Positions 60,766-64,000 of a stretch of 64,000 nt of DNA are shown piece after piece. Source of the DNA: Dubosiella muris (GTDB taxonomy: Bacteria > Bacillota_I > Bacilli_A > Erysipelotrichales > Erysipelotrichaceae); assembly GCF_004793885.1 (NCBI RefSeq), contig NZ_SRYG01000008.1:1-64000 (forward strand). Direction: 5' to 3'. The position numbers were made by a program, and so were the translations under genes. The notes below the pieces were generated by a model. That model made no database searches, had not been told where the DNA came from, and was given only the letters and a program-made list of their open reading frames with translations. Each line of letters opens with the position of its first letter. The stretch's first letter is position 1.

Positions 60766-62067
60766 TTATTCCGTTTCCGCCTCGATTTTCACGTTTTGGC
60801 GATCAAGCGATTTCAGGAACGGGAACCAGCAGAGCGCCACGACAACGAGTTCGACAAGTTGCACGACACCGCCTTGCCACGAGTTGGTCGCCAGCATGCC
60901 GGAAAGGAAGATCGGCGTCGTCCAAGGCACGGTGATTCCGGTCGTGTAAGGCACCAGGCCGGCCGACATCGCGAAGTAGACGATGATGACGTTGATGATT
61001 GGCGCCACGACCCAAGGAATGAAAATCGTCGGGTTGAGGACGATCGGCATACCGAAGATGACCGGCTCGTTGACGTTGAAGATGCCCGCCGGCGCCGCCA
61101 GACGTCCGATTTGTTTAAGCTGCTTGCTTTTGCAGAAGAAGATCATCAGGATGACCGCGCCCAGCGTCATGCCCGAGCCGCCGATGCCGACGGTGAAAAT
61201 CTCGATAAACTGCTTTGTGACGATGTTCGGGATTTGCGCGCCGCTCTGGAACGCTTCCAGGTTTTCGAGTGTCAGCGTGTTCCAGATTGGATCCAGCACC
61301 GAATTGACGATGATCTGTCCGTGCAAGCCGAAGAACCACAGAAACTGAATCGCGAGAATCGCCAAAATCGTCGCGCCAAGACCACGTCCAAGGCTTACAA
61401 GCGGCGCCTGCACGATTTGGTAAATAAAGTCATGCACGTTGCCCCAAGGCGTATACATAAAGCCGATCCGGATCAGCAGGAACACGGTCAGCGTGATCAC
61501 GGCCGGAATGAGGGCCGCAAACGATTTGGAAACCGCAGGCGGAACCGATGAAGGCATTTTGATCGTCCAGTTTTTCTTCGTGAAGAAGCAATACAGGAAC
61601 GAGGCGAAGTAGGCGCCGATCATGGCGACAAACATGCCGCGCGCGCCCAGACGGTCGATGTTGAAAATGTTGGATACGAGCATTTGGCCGCCCGCTTCCA
61701 AGTCGACGTTCATTTCCATCGGGGTGACGAGCAGGAAGGCCGCCAGCGCGATGGCCGCGCCGAAGATTGGATCGCATTCCTTGTCTTTCGAATAGTAGTA
61801 GCCGATACCGAGGCACAAGAAGATGGCGGCAATCGACATCGTCGCGGTCGAAGCCGGTCCGAGCAACGCGTTGAGCGTGCCGGCCGCGTCCTCGCCAATC
61901 AGGTTGGCTAAAAACGGAAAGTTGGCGATGATCAGCGTGATTGATCCGAAAATCGTCAGCGGGAACGCGAGCATGAACGCGTCACGAAGGATCTCAAGCG
62001 GTTTGAACGCCGCCAGTTTCGATCCGAATTCGAGTAAAGGTTCCGTAAAACGGTCAAGTGATTTCAT
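60766..62067 (-). CDS. PTS EIIC, lactose/cellobiose family
   Basis: This 433-aa membrane protein has about ten hydrophobic segments and CelB-like features (start MKSLDRFTEPLLEFGSKLA; LGLHGQI-type stretch FFGLHGQIIVNSVLDPIWN; PAGIFNVNEPVIFGMPIVLNP). It is not accompanied by EIIA or EIIB, so it must borrow them from elsewhere. Its partner is the ROK kinase downstream in a two-gene operon. Start ATG 62067 behind AAGGAG. Confidence 0.9.
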   Translation of the reverse strand: MKSLDRFTEPLLEFGSKLAAFKPLEILRDAFMLAFPLTIFGSITLIIANFPFLANLIGEDAAGTLNALLGPASTATMSIAAIFLCLGIGYYYSKDKECDPIFGAAIALAAFLLVTPMEMNVDLEAGGQMLVSNIFNIDRLGARGMFVAMIGAYFASFLYCFFTKKNWTIKMPSSVPPAVSKSFAALIPAVITLTVFLLIRIGFMYTPWGNVHDFIYQIVQAPLVSLGRGLGATILAILAIQFLWFFGLHGQIIVNSVLDPIWNTLTLENLEAFQSGAQIPNIVTKQFIEIFTVGIGGSGMTLGAVILMIFFCKSKQLKQIGRLAAPAGIFNVNEPVIFGMPIVLNPTIFIPWVVAPIINVIIVYFAMSAGLVPYTTGITVPWTTPIFLSGMLATNSWQGGVVQLVELVVVALCWFPFLKSLDRQNVKIEAETE

Positions 62068-62141
62068 AATTTCTTCTCCTTATTTGCCGTATCGTCTTTC
62101 AATGGATCCATTTTGAAAGGGGATACATCGTTTACGATCAC

Positions 62142-62175
62142 ATCATATATCATAATCAAACAAATGTCTAGACAT
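62142..62175 (-). promoter_or_regulatory. promoter and palindromic operator of the EIIC-ROK operon
   Basis: On the minus strand TAGACA (62165-62170), 17 bases, TATGAT (62142-62147). The -35 lies inside a perfect 12-bp palindrome ATGTCTAGACAT (62164-62175), resembling GntR-type sites of sugar operons. A TATAAT at 62175-62180 on the plus strand adjoins it but has no good -35. The regulator is not in the window. Confidence 0.55.
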
Positions 62176-62330
62176 ATAATGAAGAAAAGTATACTTAATC
62201 AAAGGAAAAAATAAGTATAAATCTATATAAAAGGAAAAAAATTAAATTTTTTTTAAAAAAAGTGTCCATTTTTCGAAAAAAAAACGTATATAAAAGGTGT
62301 GGCAACCAAGTGCCCTGGAAAGGAGTTGTT

Positions 62331-63302
62331 ATGAAGCAGCAAATCAAAACGATGAACGAGCGCGGCGACGTGCTGGAAATCGCGCTTCAAGATGAAAACG
62401 CGATGGATCCGGACTTGATCGCCGCCATCCGGCACGACGACTACTGCCTCGATCCGATCGACAACGCCAACGGAACGCTGGCGTACCGGTATGGAAAGAA
62501 AGTGCCGGTTGCGCATTTTTTAAAGCACTATGTGTTTGAAAGCGGGGAAGGGTACGATTTTTTGATCGAACTGCTCGAGAAGGCGATCGCGGTCAATCGC
62601 TCCAAACCCGTGCTGCTGGATCTGGACTGGATCTATATCGAACGCGACGGCACCGGGCTTGCGTTTGTGGTCGTGCCGCTCAAGCTGGATTACTGGCTGT
62701 ACCGCAAGGAAGACTGTCTGGCCTTTGTCCGGGCGCTGGCCGCCACGTTTCAAACCGCGCACGACTATGAAGTGACCGGCTATTTGCACGCGCTTCTTCA
62801 TTCCGAGGAATTTTCCATTCCCAATCTCGTTCTCGGACTCAAGGCGCTTCGCCGCCAGTACCACCCGAAAAAATGGTACGACCGCTGGTCGAAAAAAAGA
62901 AGCGACGGCTTTTTGGCCAGAGAGGAAGTGGGCGGATACTTTGTCGAGCCCGCGCCCGTCTTGCGCCGCGAGGACAAGATCCTCCATACCCAAATCATTG
63001 GCGCCCTCGACCAGGACGCGCCGTATTTGCAAGATGAAAACGGCACGCGCTTCGACCTTTTGTTCGAGTCAATGGTTGTCGGACGGGCGATGACGTGCGA
63101 GATTGCTCTGGACGAGCCGAACATCTCGCTTAAACATGCCCGCATCACCAAAGACGGCGACCGGTGCTATATCCAAGATTTGAAATCCAGCAACGGCACG
63201 TTTTTAAACGACAAACGCGTGCAGCGAAAAATGCGGCTGCGTCCGGGCATGCGCGTCGTGTTCGCCGACCACGTCTTCCGGTTTTATGAGCGACCGCTTT
63301 GA
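62331..63302 (+). CDS. FHA-domain protein with N-terminal DUF6382-like domain
   Basis: This is a 323-aa cytoplasmic protein. The N-terminal 170 residues match the DUF6382-type domain seen in FHA proteins of Bacillota (LDLDWIYIERDGTGLAFVVVPL). A basic linker follows, then an FHA domain from about residue 235 with VVGRA, ISLKHARI and DLKSSNGTFLN, which binds phosphothreonine. The next gene overlaps it by 16 bases and is kinase-like, so the pair probably forms a signalling unit; in some Bacillota such genes belong to type VII secretion loci. ATG 62331 follows AAAGGAG. Confidence 0.85.
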   Translation: MKQQIKTMNERGDVLEIALQDENAMDPDLIAAIRHDDYCLDPIDNANGTLAYRYGKKVPVAHFLKHYVFESGEGYDFLIELLEKAIAVNRSKPVLLDLDWIYIERDGTGLAFVVVPLKLDYWLYRKEDCLAFVRALAATFQTAHDYEVTGYLHALLHSEEFSIPNLVLGLKALRRQYHPKKWYDRWSKKRSDGFLAREEVGGYFVEPAPVLRREDKILHTQIIGALDQDAPYLQDENGTRFDLLFESMVVGRAMTCEIALDEPNISLKHARITKDGDRCYIQDLKSSNGTFLNDKRVQRKMRLRPGMRVVFADHVFRFYERPL

Positions 63303-64000
63303 ATTTTCCAAAACCTTGTGCGTGACCCGCCATTCCCAAGTCGATGAAGTCGTCGATTGCAAGACCGGCGTGCTGTACGTGCGAAAAACGCTTCTCGATC
63401 CGAAAGATCCCATCCTTCGCCGGCAGTTCATGCTTGAAATTGAAATTCTCGCCTCTGCTTTCTCTCCTTACGCGCCCCATCTTGTCGACGTCAACGAATC
63501 GTTTGGCTCGCTTTGTCTTGTCGAGCAGCACATCCCGGGCATCCCCCTGGATCAATGGCTCGCCTCGCGTCCATCCAAAAAGCGCCGTCTTCGCCTTGTT
63601 TTCGCCTTGCTCGACCAAATCGAATCGCTCCACGCCCTTGGCTTTCTTTACATCGACTACAAGCCCGCCAACATTCTTGTTCAAGACGACCAGCCGCATT
63701 TGATCGACTTCAACGCCTGCGTTCCGCTCCACGCCTCCACGATTTATCTTTCCAGCGTCCCGATCCATCCCAAACAAGACGCCTTTGAAATCGCCGACGA
63801 TCTTCGTCTGCTCCATCCGCTCCTTCGACGCCTCGTTTCCATAGGCAAACATCCCAAATCTTCGATTCCGTCGCTACGTCGCGCGCTGCGACGATCACGC
63901 CTCAAGGTTGCGGCCTATATTCTGTCTGTCTTTCTCGCCGCCTTTGCCGGGCTGGCGAGCGGGGCGCCCCTTGAGCCGACCGTGCTGGAAGCGTACAAAA
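63287..64000 (+). CDS. Ser/Thr kinase-like membrane protein, runs off the window
   Basis: The open frame starts at ATG 63287 inside the FHA gene and is still open at 64000 (238 codons seen). It has kinase marks: a possible VAIK-type lysine in VLYVRKTL, a catalytic-loop equivalent YIDYKPANIL (D, K and N kept; the HRD histidine-arginine is replaced) and DFN in place of DFG. The glycine-rich loop is absent. A basic stretch and a membrane helix follow (AAYILSVFLAAFAGLASG), so an extracellular part probably lies beyond the window. It may be a degenerate kinase or pseudokinase partner of the FHA protein. Confidence 0.72.

Noticed and set aside
62164-62180. Plus-strand promoter TATAAT for the FHA gene
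   Set aside because: There is no matching -35 and it lies 150 bases from the start; the minus-strand promoter overlapping the palindrome fits better.
1-64000. CRISPR array or cas genes
   Set aside because: No regularly spaced direct repeats and no Cas motifs were seen. The primase-RT could recall CRISPR-linked PrimPol/RT proteins, but nothing CRISPR-like is nearby.

Overview
The window comes from a Bacillota genome. The evidence is the infC-rpmI-rplT order behind an L20-type leader, strong AGGAGG ribosome sites, a LytR-CpsA-Psr protein, a BY-kinase with a C-terminal tyrosine cluster, and PRD-type PTS regulation. The moderately GC-rich core and the FHA/kinase pair would suit a gut member of the Erysipelotrichales, but this taxonomic guess is weak.

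The sequence splits in two. Positions 1 to about 25,000 are visibly AT-rich and read as a defence and mobile-element island. The left edge is an intact IS110 element (123-1716) preceded by the right end of another copy. Next come an HExxH metallopeptidase-like protein with a 170-aa neighbour, a divergent membrane protein, a 59-aa membrane peptide and an IS66 remnant. The centrepiece is a two-gene operon (7118-12315): an archaeo-eukaryotic primase fused to a reverse transcriptase with YVDD motif, followed by an 887-aa protein of unknown function. Right after it lies a frameshifted TOTE-type primase-helicase-PLD gene (12575-15345), a tightly overlapping TIGR04255 / 59-aa / metallo-beta-lactamase cassette (15638-17569), a 900-base stretch with small ORFs and structured sequence, and a complete Wadjet operon jetABCD (18470-24993).

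From about 25 kb to the end the sequence is GC-richer and looks like host chromosome. 25-33 kb holds surface and polysaccharide genes: a YHYH protein, a Nudix hydrolase, CapA, a BY-kinase, a PepSY lipoprotein, an initiating sugar transferase and an LCP ligase. Three of these carry single-base frameshifts. 33-39 kb is a fructose-family PTS operon (EIIA, EIIB, EIIC, KDPG-type aldolase, AraD-type epimerase, PRD activator) with a cre-like site, set between two identical tRNA-Lys(CTT) genes. A holin-like type I toxin with a strong antisense promoter sits just before the second tRNA. 39.4-40.8 kb is the attenuated infC operon, with infC probably starting at ATC. Then follow an unknown protein, an aminotransferase, a GH2 glycosidase, Tex and a LacI-type regulator.

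48.9-58.4 kb is a hexuronate catabolism locus. The leftward operon uxaA-uxaB-kdgA-kdgK and the rightward operon dctP-dctQ-dctM-uxaC diverge from a 306-base region that carries two identical 14-bp palindromic operators, probably bound by the LacI-type protein encoded nearby. Together they would import hexuronate through a TRAP transporter, then isomerise, reduce and dehydrate it to KDG and split it to pyruvate and glyceraldehyde-3-phosphate. A LarA-family racemase follows. The window ends with a leftward ROK kinase/EIIC pair, and a rightward FHA protein with a kinase-like gene that runs off the end.
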